A stretch of 64,000 nt of DNA from Argyresthia goedartella. Its lineage: Eukaryota; Arthropoda; Insecta; Lepidoptera; Argyresthiidae. Position numbers and translations under genes: made by a program. Numbering within the stretch: the stretch's first letter is position 1; each line of letters starts with the position of its first letter. The stretch is from NCBI GenBank assembly GCA_949825045.1, contig OX463816.1, positions 15,805,579 to 15,869,578 on the forward strand. The letters run 5' to 3'. Of this stretch, positions 19,019 to 29,930 are shown in pieces. The notes beneath the pieces are model-generated. The model did no database searches. It was not told the DNA's origin and saw only the letters and a program-made list of their open reading frames with translations.

Positions 19019-21230
19019 TGTAATGGTACACGAGGTTCGGTACATTTGATACTTCATTCTGCGTGGTAGAGAGCTAGCCCAACGCCGCGCTGTTTTGAAT
19101 ACGAGAATCGGTTCAGATAACGTTTGGGGGTTTTGCGTAGCTTACTGGCAAAGTTTGCAAAAAAAAAAGACGCGTGGGTTCATTCGTGGAATTTCAGTTC
19201 AGGTCAAGTTTTTTTGTCGCATTCCTGCGAGATGTGTAGAGATCAGAGCCGATTTGGCTGCGCGTTGAATAAAATTATGAATAACTAAATAATGAAAGGT
19301 TATTATGGAACGGAGAAAGCTATTATGTTGATTGCAAATACACAATTGCGATTGAGGTATGATATGGAGAGTCTGACACCGCTAGTTTGAATATCATTCT
19401 GGTTGGTCTTAGCTACGCGCCCTAGCGGTCGGGTATGCTTAATTAATCGCAACAAGCTTTTATTGGTCAGTGATCAACAGATTCTGTGTATCGGCAGTAC
19501 CAAATGATTTGAGTGATCACCTACGGTTGATCATAGTGAATATGCGTACACACAATTTGTAGAACGGCGGATCTGCATGGCATGGTAGAAAATAGACCCT
19601 GTGTAGTTGGTGATAAGAAGCTTCGCTTGGGCAGAGCGGTTTCGCAAAGGACGCATGTGGGGCGTATAAATACAATTATGGGGGAAGGGAGAGCATTCAG
19701 TCTCAGCGTCTAGCTACTGTGACAGTCGTCTTTCACGAGTTCCAAACAGTTTTGTCTGCCGTGTTACGCGTCAGAACTATACGAATTTGTGATTGCGGAG
19801 TTTCAGTGGGTTTTCGTGAGTGTCTGAAGCGCCGAGATATACCTCGGTTCCTACCTTTATATCAACCTACCCCTAATTCCAAAACTATCCTTGGGTCGTT
19901 AGAAAAGAACTTATAAGTCAATTTATCTGAGTCTGAGTCTGGGCTTGGAGCGACCCTAAATTCTTTTTTCCTTCACCATAGGGTTCCTGGATTGGCTCTT
20001 AGGATATTCGCGGGCTAATCCTCTCCTCATTCCTTACGAGTAGCCAGTTTTGTAATTCCCACACACACAGTCGTTAAACATTCAAGCACATTCAAATCAA
20101 ACTCAACCATTTTCGAGTGGTGTCGATAATGGACGTGGTATAACACTAGGGTTTTAGACTAGGCTAGACAGGAGTTTAGTTGCGGCTAAACCTAGGTTGG
20201 CAGGGCATAGGGAGACTGTTTGATCGATGAGGTTCCGCGGATGGAAATAACAAATTCAGAACAAAGTTAAACCGGTGTCAACACAGATAATATATCCTGT
20301 TGATATTTTGACATTTGAGTGTTGTCGGGGACGCGCGAAGAGATCAATTTACAGTCTAAAGTTCATTGTTTAGGTCCGGGTAGGTGTTTTGCATTGCCTT
20401 GAGTCAGGTTGGATTCAAGTTGCACTTTTAAATTAAATGTAAATTCGCTGGAGGTCTAATGTGTAAGTTAAGTCGGTATATATGATTTGGCTCAGCCCAG
20501 GACGTGCTGCGGCTAGTGGAATTCATAGTTCGGTATTTATCGAACTATGCACTTCGCTATGGTGTGGATTAGATCTCCTAAAACAATAATGCTTGCGTTT
20601 CGATAACATCCAGCTCAAATTGCGCAGAGTTGAAGGTTTCAAAACGTTACGGACCTTTTGAGGTAACCGCTAGTTCAGAACCCATTTCGGAACTCAAATC
20701 GCAATTGTGTAAACCGGTCTTTTCGGATCGTTATTGCCGTGAACCAAATATATAATTGGAACCACCACAAGCCGCTACTAGCGAGCACATGAAATATCAT
20801 TGAGTACTCACGTCGTAAAACTACGACGGATATCTATACGATATCACAAACTAATATTATAAACTGTGGTCGATCACTAAAACTAAAACAAAAGATGTTC
20901 CAATGCGCTCATATATACAAAAACCAGATGGTGCCATCACATAAAATATAACAACGATCGTTCTGGCGCAATACACCGCTGACTGATGTGAATTACCGGC
21001 TCGCGGACATATATGCTTTCTCTGTCTAACTTGAAACTGTAACTTCCCGAACCAAACTTCGTTCGACTATTGTACGCCTAACGGATTTCTCGACGAACGA
21101 GAAATTCAGACTTATCATTCTTACTTACAAATCTTACAGCTGAATCGGGTCCTCTCATTTTGGGATAGATAGAATAGACGATCATAGCTACTGATAGCGG
21201 CGGCTACGACCTTAGCCTGGTGCCGGTACA
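19019..21230 (+). mobile_element. 5' LTR of long-LTR Ty3/gypsy element (2,212 bp)
   Basis: Begins TGTAATGGTACACGAGG and ends TGGTGCCGGTACA, the canonical TG...CA. The 3' LTR (26606-28817) has exactly the same length and I count about a dozen substitutions between them, so the insertion is recent. A TATA box (19665-19672) and arthropod initiator (19697-19701) lie about 650 bp in, giving a long U3 and a long R/U5. At over 2 kb this LTR is far longer than most insect gypsy LTRs. Confidence 0.95.
19665..19701 (+). promoter_or_regulatory. LTR promoter: TATA box and initiator
   Basis: TATAAATA at 19665-19672 is followed by TCAGT at 19697-19701, placing the initiator A about 34 bp downstream of the TATA start. 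This matches insect RNA polymerase II core promoters. The equivalent 3' LTR sites are 27252-27259 and 27284-27288. Transcription start is inferred. Confidence 0.65.
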
Positions 21231-21474
21231 GATTTCTGGAGCCGAGACCGAAGGATATCCTAGATAGTCTGATACCTAGATATTCCTAGATATTCTAAAA
21301 GAATCAAGGTCTAACGCGTTACTTTTAAAAATAACACAACGTAGAAACGATTTTAAACAGTTCAGTTTTGTAAATAAGAAATAAGCAAAAAAAAGGGGCA
21401 TTGGTTTCAGACGAGCTACGACTAGAAAAAAAAACGTTAGTCGGGTAGCACGAGACGATAGCACGGGTTGACGA
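21231..21474 (+). promoter_or_regulatory. Gypsy leader with possible primer-binding site
   Basis: TGGAGCCGAGACCGAAGG starts 6 nt after the LTR end (21237). It begins TGG and lies where the tRNA primer site should be. The remainder is untranslated leader. The primer tRNA is not identified. Confidence 0.5.
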
Positions 21475-21735
21475 CCCGAATGGCCGAGTCGGTAGTGACG
21501 CTGCCTACGAAACCGGGGGTCCCGGGTTCGAGTCCCGGTGGGGGCGAATGTTTGTTTGATGAGAGCGGTTGTTTGTGCCCTGGTCATGGTTGTTTATCTA
21601 TCTAAGTATAATATTTCTCTATATAAGTATATATAACGTTGTCTAGTACCCAAGATACAGGGAATCCTAGTTTGGGGCTGGATCAATGTGTGTAAGGGGT
21701 GTCCAAGGTATTATTATTATTATTATTATTATTCA
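21475..21735 (+). mobile_element. tRNA-derived SINE inside the gypsy leader
   Basis: The head GACGACCCGAATGGCCGAGT carries a Pol III A box and GGGTTCGAGTCCC (about 21524-21536) is a perfect B box. The body includes GTCTAGTACCCAAGATACAG and GTGTAAGGGGTGTCC, and the tail is (ATT)n at 21711-21733. This is a typical moth SINE. It lies between the 5' LTR and gag in the same direction, and the gag frame is open through its 3' end and tail. Confidence 0.85.
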
Positions 21736-21753
21736 CTTTCACACACAAGTGAA

Positions 21754-22743
21754 ATGGCGTCAGGGCAGGTGACGCAATTGTTATCTGAAATAGTGAAAAG
21801 ATTAGACAGTTTGGAAAGGGGTTCCAGCACGAGCAATGCTAGTAGGACTTCGGACAGACATACTGATAGACAGGAACTAGAGACGTTTGAACAATCGGTA
21901 GAAAAACGTCAATCATGCATTGTGAAAATGACACAGAAGTTGCCGACATTCGATGGGCGGAGTTCGGAAAATCCCATGATTTTCTTAAGAGATTTAAAGG
22001 CTTATATTAAAGTCTCGGGAGATAGTTCTAGGGCTTTGATATGGGCAACGGATAGTTTGGTAGGAATTGCGAAAGTTCGAATGAGCATATACAGAGACTC
22101 ATGGCGAACCTATTCGGATTTTGAAAAAGATTTCAGAGAGGTATTCTGGGGTGATAATGAACAGGAATTAATTAAGCAAAGATTCCTAACTGCGAAGTTT
22201 GATTCTAAGAAAGGACAAAGTATGGAAGAATTCTTTGCCTCTCAATTAAATAGCATATATGAGCTTACGATACCGTTTACTGATACGGAGAAAATCAACA
22301 CGATTTTCAGACAGTTGCCGCGTGATATTCAGGTAGCGTTTTTTGCTAGAAAGGAGCCAATGCCTATACGGGATGCGGTCGAATTCCTTCGGCATTTAGA
22401 ACGGAATGTCGATGGAGGATTAAGTGCGATACATGGTTCGGAACCTATGAATACGAATAACGTAAGGCGGGATAGCTACATGCGTGGGCAATATCGAGCT
22501 ATGCGGGTAAATACGTTACGTTATAACGCGATAAGTCGTAGGAATAACTATAACGCGGTAACGAAGGCGCGAAACGAATTTGGGACGCGCGGTCGCGGTT
22601 ATTTTCGCGGTAGAGGGAGACAGCCTCAGTCTAGCTTCAGGGCAATAGGGTTCCAGAGGGGCAATGATAGTTCAGGAGATACAGAGGCAGGGCAAAGTTC
22701 AAGTGACAGGAATTATGCGATAAGTCAGAATTCAAAAAACTAG
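21754..22743 (+). CDS. gag: Ty3/gypsy gag (long-LTR element)
   Basis: I start it at ATG 21754 (MASGQVTQLL), which follows the SINE tail. An earlier in-frame ATG at 21688 lies within the SINE and would add 22 residues including a run of eight Tyr. The capsid core starts near KLPTFDGRSSENPMIFLRDL and continues to about residue 215. There is no CCHC zinc knuckle; instead the C-terminus has an Arg/Gly segment (TRGRGYFRGRGRQ) that could bind RNA. The ORF ends SKN at TAG 22741-22743, directly on a -1 slippery site. The frame is intact. Confidence 0.9.
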   Translation: MASGQVTQLLSEIVKRLDSLERGSSTSNASRTSDRHTDRQELETFEQSVEKRQSCIVKMTQKLPTFDGRSSENPMIFLRDLKAYIKVSGDSSRALIWATDSLVGIAKVRMSIYRDSWRTYSDFEKDFREVFWGDNEQELIKQRFLTAKFDSKKGQSMEEFFASQLNSIYELTIPFTDTEKINTIFRQLPRDIQVAFFARKEPMPIRDAVEFLRHLERNVDGGLSAIHGSEPMNTNNVRRDSYMRGQYRAMRVNTLRYNAISRRNNYNAVTKARNEFGTRGRGYFRGRGRQPQSSFRAIGFQRGNDSSGDTEAGQSSSDRNYAISQNSKN

Positions 22744-22768
22744 TGGACTCGCGCGGGTCGTTCGCGCT
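22734..22768 (+). promoter_or_regulatory. -1 ribosomal frameshift site A_AAA_AAC plus hairpin
   Basis: In gag frame the last codons are TCA AAA AAC TAG, so bases 22734-22740 form the canonical X XXY YYZ heptamer A AAA AAC, and the next codon is the gag stop. Pol is exactly in the -1 frame. Ten bases downstream GCGCG (22751-22755) pairs with CGCGC (22763-22767) around a 7-nt loop. Heptamer, phase, stop and spacing all fit programmed -1 frameshifting making a Gag-Pol fusion. No pol ATG is available at the junction. Efficiency is untested. Confidence 0.9.
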
Positions 22769-25700
22769 CAGATATTTATTACGGTTTGGGTGGACAGCCG
22801 ATCAAATTGAAAAAAAGCATAGATTGTATGATTTGTGTAATTTGGATTCGAACGTGGGTGTGAATGAATTTATTCAATTATTAGCGCATAAAGCGCACGG
22901 ATATGCCGTGTGTTTAGAGGAAAAATCTAGATCGAATTGTAGCGATCGAAATGACAGACGTTTACATACGATATTCAGAGACGACGATTCGACTGAGTGT
23001 GGGCGCGAGTTATGTAGTACTTTGACATTACCTGAGATAGATGTGCGTATTGGGAATATTGTTGTAAGGAGTTTCATTGATTCGGGGAGCGAAATCAGTG
23101 TAATAAGTCGGAGAGTGTATGAAGAAGTGTGCAGACAATTGGGAAAACCGACGGAAATACCGATTCCAAGTTTGAGAATCACAGGTGCGTTTGGAGTCAG
23201 TAAGGAAAAGGTTGATAAATTAGTAACGTTACCATTAACAATAGGTGAATGCGTTATCGATACTCCAATGCTAGTATTAACAAGGGTGCCTAAAGATTTA
23301 ATTTTGGGGTTTGATTTTATACAACAGACGCGAGCCAGTTTAATGTGTGAGGGTAATAAGAGGCTAATTATACGAAGCGCCGGGCGGATGTGTGAAATAC
23401 CATTAGGTACTGGCCCTAATCAGGATTTTTGCTGTTGTACAATGGAAGTACAGAACCAAGATACCTGTAGAAATATGATAGAGGAATATGTGAATAATTC
23501 ATCAATACCTGTTGAACACAAAACAAGGTTATTGCCGGTGTTAAATAAACATGCAGAGTTGTTTAGCGATAGGATAGGTCGGACAAATAAATATATACAT
23601 GAGATAAAAATGAGAGATGAAACGCCTTTCGTAAAACGAAGCTATCCCATACCGTTCGCATATCGCGATAAAGTAACAAAACGTTTGGAAGAGATGGAAT
23701 TGATAGGTATTATTAGCAGGCAATCTACGGATTTCAGCAGTCCATTGACTTGTACATTAAAGAAATCAGGAGAGGTCCGTATTCTGCTAGATGCACGACA
23801 ATTAAACATGGGAATGGTTGGTGAGGTTGAAACCACACCTTTAATGAGTGAGATATTGCAATCCGGGCGCCGGATAAATTACATAGGAGTTATTGATATC
23901 AATGATGCGTATTTTTCTATACCATTATCAGACGAATCTAAACGATACACGGGTTTTGTATATCAAGGCAGAAGTTATGTTTACAACGTTTTACCTCAGG
24001 GGTTGAAAACCAGTGTGGGTTCATTTTCGAGGGCGATGGACTTAATTCTAGGGCCAGAGGTTAGGTCATATTGTTTAAATTTTGTTGACGATTTGGCAAT
24101 TTTAACTGAGGGTGACTTCGAACAGCATTTGTCTCAAGTGGACACGGTTCTGAGTAAATTGAAAGACGCGGGCTTCACATGCAAACTAAAAAAATGCGAG
24201 TTCGCACAAAAAAAAGTCAAGTTATTGGGGCATATTTTGTCTACACAAGGTTTGCAGATGGACCCGGACAAAATTGAAACACTTAAATTATATCCGTCAC
24301 CCAGAACTGTCAGGCAATTGAGGGCGTTTTTGGGGTTCATAAATTACTTTAGGAGGTTTATAAAAAATTTTGGAACGTTGACACAGCCCTTGTACAATTT
24401 ATTACGGTCTGGAGTCAAGTTCGTCTGGAGTGCGCAGATGCAAAGTGCTTTTGACGAGATAAAAAATCAATTCTTAGAAAGTATAATTTTGAGTCAGCCA
24501 TTGGCGGAAAAAACATATTATGTTCAATGTGACGCCAGCGCTATAGGAATTGGGGGCTATGTTTATCAATTAGATGAATCGGGCCAGGAACTAATTATAG
24601 GGTTCTGTTCGCAGGCATTTAAGGGTGCTCAGACGAGATGGGCTATCAGTGAACAGGAAATGTATGCAGTTATATACACTTTAAAGCGATTTGAGATATA
24701 TTTGCGGGGAGAAAGGGTTATTATTAGAACTGATCATAAAAGTTTGACGTTCATTAAGTCGTGGACCTTATTAGGGGCACGCGTAACGAGGTGGATTATG
24801 TTTTTAGAGCAATTCGATTACGACATAGAATTTGTGCGAGGGACTGATAATCAAATTGCCGACACGCTAAGCAGGCAAATAGCGGGACCTGGAGGTATGA
24901 TTGACAGTACAAATGTTCAGCCGGGGATATTCTGGTTTCAGGCATCGAATACCGCAAGTGTTATTTCGAGTTTACGGGACATTGCGAGATTACAAAGCGA
25001 AGATGAGCGGTTAAATCGAATTAGCGGTTGTATCAGACGTAATGTAGTAGATACGGGGACAAGAGGTTTTGAAAATTATAAGCTAGTAGGTGATACGTTA
25101 TATTTTCACGTGCCGAAGCGGAACGTACAGTTGCTAGTAATTCCGAAATCACTACAGGAGGAACTAATTTTGCACATACATGAAGAAATAGGTCACTACG
25201 GCAGATATAAAATATTAGCACTGATGAAGGACAGATATTATTTTCTTCATATGAGTAGGGTGATTAGCGCGGTGATAAGAAGTTGTGACATATGTCAAAA
25301 GGTCAAACCAAGTACTAACAATACCGTTGGTCCTTGTACACCGGTGTTGGCGGAAAAGTTGGGTGAGAAAGTTTTCTCGGACCTTTATGGGCCATTGCCC
25401 GTAGGTAAATTCGGATATCAATATATATATGTGATTCAAGACGTGTACAGTAAGGTAATAAAATTATATCCAATGCAAAAAGCGACAGGTAGGAGCGTGC
25501 TCGCTTGTACAAAGAGATTTCATAAGGAAATACCTATCGAAACTATAATTACGGACTCAGGACCACAGTTCATATCGAAAGTTTGGGAATTTGGACTCAA
25601 ACAGCTAGGGATTCGAGTCACTCATACGTCGGTGTATTGTCCAAATTCTAATAGCGTAGAAAGAGTGAATCGCGAACTAGGTCGACTGATTAGAACTTAT

Positions 25701-26204
25701 TGTGGCGGAAGTAATCGTAGTTGGGTCGACGTGTTACCGGACATTCAAAATTGCTATAATAATATCGAACACACAAGCACAGGCTTTGCGCCTAATGAGT
25801 TAGCGTTTGGTAGGCGGGAACCGTTAACTATTGACAAGGAATTAGGCGATGAATGGTTATTACGCCATAGTGTGCGGGATTCGGAACAGGCGCGGAATGT
25901 AGCGATAGAAAACTCTAAAAGTTCTAGTGAACGACGTAAGCGACAGGCGGACAAACGGCGTAAGTTAGAAGTCTATCGTATAGGTGATTATGTGAAACTT
26001 AAGACCTTTGTGCGTTCAAATAAAGAACATAAAATCATGCGGAAATTTTCATTGTTGTATAAAGGGCCTTATGTTATTTCGGCAGTGGTATATCCTAACT
26101 GTTATACGTTAGTAGATCCGGGTTCAAATGAGATATTGGGTAACTTCAATACTATAAATATAGCCAGGTATTATGTGAGGACGAATAAGGGCGTAGATAA
26201 ATAA
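22740..26204 (+). CDS. pol: Ty3/gypsy pol (protease, RT, RNase H, integrase)
   Basis: Intact pol of about 1,153 codons read after the frameshift (residues counted from 22743). The protease has DSG at 113-115. RT begins near FVKRSYPIPFAYRDKV and carries LPQGLKTSVGSFSRAMD and the catalytic FVDD at 447-450. RNase H has QCDASAIGIGGYVYQ, EMYAVIYTLKRFE and RTDHKSL. Integrase has the zinc region HIHEEIGHYGRYK...CDICQ and a D880, D938, E973 core (spacing D-35-E; TDSGPQF, SNSVERVNREL), then a GPY-type module (YKGPYVI). No stop or frameshift is seen, and no env follows. With young LTRs the copy may be capable of retrotransposition; that is inference. Confidence 0.95.
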   Translation, partial: LVDSRGSFALRYLLRFGWTADQIEKKHRLYDLCNLDSNVGVNEFIQLLAHKAHGYAVCLEEKSRSNCSDRNDRRLHTIFRDDDSTECGRELCSTLTLPEIDVRIGNIVVRSFIDSGSEISVISRRVYEEVCRQLGKPTEIPIPSLRITGAFGVSKEKVDKLVTLPLTIGECVIDTPMLVLTRVPKDLILGFDFIQQTRASLMCEGNKRLIIRSAGRMCEIPLGTGPNQDFCCCTMEVQNQDTCRNMIEEYVNNSSIPVEHKTRLLPVLNKHAELFSDRIGRTNKYIHEIKMRDETPFVKRSYPIPFAYRDKVTKRLEEMELIGIISRQSTDFSSPLTCTLKKSGEVRILLDARQLNMGMVGEVETTPLMSEILQSGRRINYIGVIDINDAYFSIPLSDESKRYTGFVYQGRSYVYNVLPQGLKTSVGSFSRAMDLILGPEVRSYCLNFVDDLAILTEGDFEQHLSQVDTVLSKLKDAGFTCKLKKCEFAQKKVKLLGHILSTQGLQMDPDKIETLKLYPSPRTVRQLRAFLGFINYFRRFIKNFGTLTQPLYNLLRSGVKFVWSAQMQSAFDEIKNQFLESIILSQPLAEKTYYVQCDASAIGIGGYVYQLDESGQELIIGFCSQAFKGAQTRWAISEQEMYAVIYTLKRFEIYLRGERVIIRTDHKSLTFIKSWTLLGARVTRWIMFLEQFDYDIEFVRGTDNQIADTLSRQIAGPGGMIDSTNVQPGIFWFQASNTASVISSLRDIARLQSEDERLNRISGCIRRNVVDTGTRGFENYKLVGDTLYFHVPKRNVQLLVIPKSLQEELILHIHEEIGHYGRYKILALMKDRYYFLHMSRVISAVIRSCDICQKVKPSTNNTVGPCTPVLAEKLGEKVFSDLYGPLPVGKFGYQYIYVIQDVYSKVIKLYPMQKATGRSVLACTKRFHKEIPIETIITDSGPQFISKVWEFGLKQLGIRVTHTSVYCPNSNSVERVNRELGRLIRTYCGGSNRSWVDVLPDIQNCYNNIEHTSTGFAPNELAFGRREPLTIDKELGDEWLLRHSVRDSEQARNVAIENSKSSSERRKRQADKRRKLEVYRIGDYVKLKTFVRSNKEHKIMRKFSLLYKGPYVISAVVYPNCYTLVDPGSNEILGNFNTINIARYYVRTNKGVDK

Positions 26205-26605
26205 GATAGTGTATAAAAGTTATATAATTAAGCTGTAAGCTGTAAATTTGAGTAACTACTTTGTAGATTTAAGGATCTTGCATGGTTTGGAAACAAAACA
26301 AAAAAAAAAAACAAAAAAAAAAACAACAATTTGTATATAGGTATATATAGTAATACGAATTAGGATAAATTGCAGGTAAGCGAGGTTGTATAGTTAGATA
26401 GATAAATAAGATAAGACAGGAGAGAACTCAATCGAGTTGTGTAAATATTATATACATAATTGACAGATTCATCGGTCTGTGTACATGATTTGAGATGTCC
26501 GTACATATAGAGTAGATATGGACAAAGCATGGGTAGCATAGTGGTAATGAGATCCTTGCGCCATGTTAACTGAGATAAACAGTGTCTCAAGGTCTGGGAG
26601 GGGGC
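26205..26605 (+). other. Gypsy 3' untranslated region and polypurine tract
   Basis: About 400 bp without a gene between the pol stop and the 3' LTR, including A-rich runs near 26297-26327. GGTCTGGGAGGGGGC (26591-26605) abuts the LTR and is the likely plus-strand primer (polypurine tract). Confidence 0.75.
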
Positions 26606-28817
26606 TGTAATGGTACACGAGGTTCGGTACATTTGATACTTCATTCTGCGTGGTAGAGAGCTAGCCCAACGCCGCGCTGTTTTGAATACGAGAATCGGTT
26701 CAGATAACGTTTGGGGGTTTTGCGTAGCTTACTGGCAAAGTTTGCAAAAAAAAAAGACGCGTGGGTTCATTCGTGGAATTTCAGTTCAGGTCAAGTTTTT
26801 TTGTCGCATTCCTGCGAGATGTGTAGAGATCAGAGCCGATTTGGCTGCGCGTTGAATAAAATTATGAATAACTAAATAATGAAAGGTTATTATGGAACGG
26901 AGAAAGCTATTATGTTGATTGCAAATACACAATTGCGATTGAGGTATGATATGGAGAGTCTGACACCGCTAGTTTGAATATCATTCTGGTTGGTCTTAGC
27001 TACGCGCCCTAGCGGTCAAGTATGCTTAATTAATCGCAACAAGCTTTTATTGGTCAGCGATCAACAGATTCTGTGTATCGGCAGTACCAAATGATTTGAG
27101 TGATCACCTACGGTTGATCATAGTGAATATGCGTACACACAATTTGTAGAACGGCGGATCTGCATGGCATGGTAGAAAATAGACCCTGTGTAGTTGGTGA
27201 TAAGAAGCTTCGCTTGGGCAGAGCGGTTTCGCAAAGGACGCATGTGGGACGTATAAATACAATTGTGGGGGAAGGGAGAGCATTCAGTCTCAGCGTCTAG
27301 CTACTGTGACAGTCGTCTTTCACGAGTTCCAAACAGTTTTGTCTGCCGTGTTACGCGTCAGAACTATACGAATTTGTGATTGCGGAGTTTCAGTGGGTTT
27401 TCGTGAGTGTCTGAAGCGCCGAGATATACCTCGGTTCCTACCTTTATATCAACCTACCCCTAATTCCAAAACTATCCTTGGGTCGTTAGAAAAGAACTTA
27501 TAAGTCAATTTATCTGAGTCTGAGTCTGGGCTTGGAGCGACCCTAAATTCCTTTTTCCTTCACCATAGGGTTCCTGGATTGGCTCTTAGGATATTCGCGG
27601 GCTAATCCTCTCCTCATTCCTTACGAGTAGCGAGTTTTGTAATTCCCACACACACAGTCGTTAAACATTCAAGCACATTCAAATCAAACTCAACCATTTT
27701 CGAGTGGTGTCGATAATGGACGTGGTATAACACTAGGGTTTTAGACTAGGCTAGACAGGAGTTTAGTTGCGGCTAAACCTAGGTTGGCAGGGCATAGGGA
27801 GACTGTTTGATCGATGAGGTTCCGCGGATGGAAATAACAAATTCAGAACAAAGTTAAACCGGTGTCAACACAGATAATATATCCTGTTGATATTTTGACA
27901 TTTGAGTGTTGTCGGGGACGCGCGAAGAGATCAATTTACAGTCTAAAGTTCATTGTTTAGGTCCGGGTAGGTGTTTTGCATTGCCTTGAGTCAGGTTGGA
28001 TTCAAGTTGCACTTTTAAATTAAATGTAAATTCGCTGGAGGTCTAATGTGTAAGTTGAGTCGGTATATATGATTTGGCTCAGCCCAGGACGTGCTGCGGC
28101 TAGTGGAATTCATAGTTCGGTATTTATCGAACTATGCACTTCGCTATGGTGTGGATTAGATCTCCAAAAACAATAATGCTTGCGTTTCGATAACATCCAG
28201 CTCAAATTGCGCAGAGTGGAAGGTTTCAAAACGTTACGGACCTTTTGAGGTAACCGCTAGTTCAGAACCCATTTCGGAACTCAAATCACAATTGTGTAAA
28301 CCGGTCTTTTCGGATCGTTATTGCCGTGAACCAAATATATAATTGGAACCACCACAAGCCGCTACTAGCGAGCACATGAAATATCATTGAGTACTCACGT
28401 CGTAAAACTACGACGGATATCTATACGATATCACAAACTAATATTATAAACTGTGGTCGATCACTAAAACTAAAACAAAAGATGTTCCAATGCGCTCATA
28501 TATACAAAAACCAGATGGTGCCATCACATAAAATATAACAACGATCGTTCTGGCGCAATACACCGCTGACTGATGTGAATTACCGGCTCGCGGACATATA
28601 TGCTTTCTCTGTCTAACTTGAAACTGTAACTTCACGAACCAAACTTCGTTCGACTATTGTACGCCTAACGGATTTCTCGACGAACGAGAAATTCAGACTT
28701 ATCATTCTTACTTACAAATCTTACAGCTGAATCGGGTCCTCTCATTTTGGGATAGATAGAATAGACGATCATAGCTACTGATAGCGGCGGCTACGACCTT
28801 AGCCTGGTGCCGGTACA
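26606..28817 (+). mobile_element. 3' LTR of long-LTR Ty3/gypsy element (2,212 bp)
   Basis: Same start, end and length as the 5' LTR, with about twelve base differences, for example GGTCAAGT versus GGTCGGGT near 27015. It is followed by GCTG, the target duplication. Confidence 0.95.
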
Positions 28818-28821
28818 GCTG
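28818..28821 (+). repeat. Target-site duplication GCTG, right
   Basis: Matches 19015-19018 at the other end of the gypsy element. Confidence 0.85.
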
Positions 28822-28933
28822 TGGTTTACACTAAAACGAAATTTAAGATAAAACTGTCTTAATATGATATCTGCTACAGCGTAAATTGAAATATGTATCT
28901 TATAAATTATTATTTATTAAATTAACACGAACA

Positions 28934-29930
28934 TCATCTTAGTTTATCTAAAAAATGGCCCACTGTTATGTGATTGTGAAGTACTTCTAACTGGTATTTT
29001 ATTATAAAATCATCACGTTCTATGTCTTCTTTCCGTCGACGTACCACATCATCATCACTTGTCATCTCGTCTTCCATTTCCATCAATACTATTATCAATC
29101 GCAGTATTGAAACTGGTGAAAGTTTTTTAATATTTCTGTTTAAACGAGAGTGCCAAATTTCCATAACATTATTTGTACGGTGACGTTCACCATATACGCA
29201 CCATGTTGATATGTAATCTTTGCTTTTCCAACACGTGGTTTTCATATATTAAAAAAGTAGTAATTTTTTGAGTACACTTTCAGTTATTATATAATTTATG
29301 CCGTTTCCAATGAGATTTTCTGGTAGCAAAGCTAAAACCATACATAAACCAACAATCCTGCGTTCTGTTTTTGTTTTTATTTTAATTTTGTCCGTTGCAT
29401 TTTTCCACATGGCTTTGGATAAATGATAAAAACACTTTTTTAATTGCACTTCTGGAAAAATGTTAACAAAAGCATTTGCAATGGCTATTTTGAAATCCAA
29501 ATGGATTTTTTTCGGAGTCCAATTTGGTATAAGTGATTTAATCATTGCAAATAATGCAGCATATTATTCTTGTTTCCTATCAGACATGAGGGCATAAGCA
29601 AGTGGTTCAACTTTCTTTTCTAATGAGGAAGCACCTATATCTCCCTGGATGGTGAAAAATTGTTCGAATGGCCGAGGACAACTCTGAAAAGTTCCAGAAC
29701 TCATCAGCTTTTTCCAAGTTTGCTCTACCTTTCTCTGAACAGAAAACAATAATGCAACAACTTTTCTGTTGATAGTCTGCTAGAAGATATCTCGACACCT
29801 GCCCTGGAATTGTCACAGACTCTACATTCTTGAAATTTGTCCTTTTGCGAACTGCTGTATACATAGCAGTTTGTACACTTTTTAAGGGTGGTATCCGTAT
29901 CCCACATAAATGTACACCTTGTTCAAGCAA
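28934..29930 (-). pseudogene. Mutator-like (MULE) transposase relic
   Basis: Minus-strand pieces in three frames line up in MULE order. VHLCGIRIPPLKSVQTAMYT and FEQFFTIQGDIGA...VEPLAYALMSDRKQE (29560-29930) match the start of the MULE domain. PNWTPKKIHLDFKIAIANAF and LKKCFYHLSKAMWKN (29380-29545) match the central Asp and the C/H-x-H-L region. VYGERHRTNNVMEIWHSRLN (28934-29245) is the C-terminal part. The family is a DDE transposase cutting and pasting elements with long TIRs. Several frameshifts and stops make it dead. Inverted ends at 18830-19018 and 30515-30660 probably belong to the same element. Confidence 0.75.

Noticed and set aside
19719..19916. 65-codon frame repeated in both LTRs (also 27306-27503)
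   Set aside because: It starts without ATG, has no recognisable domain, and its duplication is simply that of the LTR.
21475..21550. Functional tRNA gene
   Set aside because: A and B boxes are present, but the sequence continues into a SINE body with (ATT)n tail and the acceptor stem does not close properly.
26205..26605. envelope gene of the gypsy element
   Set aside because: Only 400 bp with no long frame, signal peptide or membrane segment separates pol and the 3' LTR.
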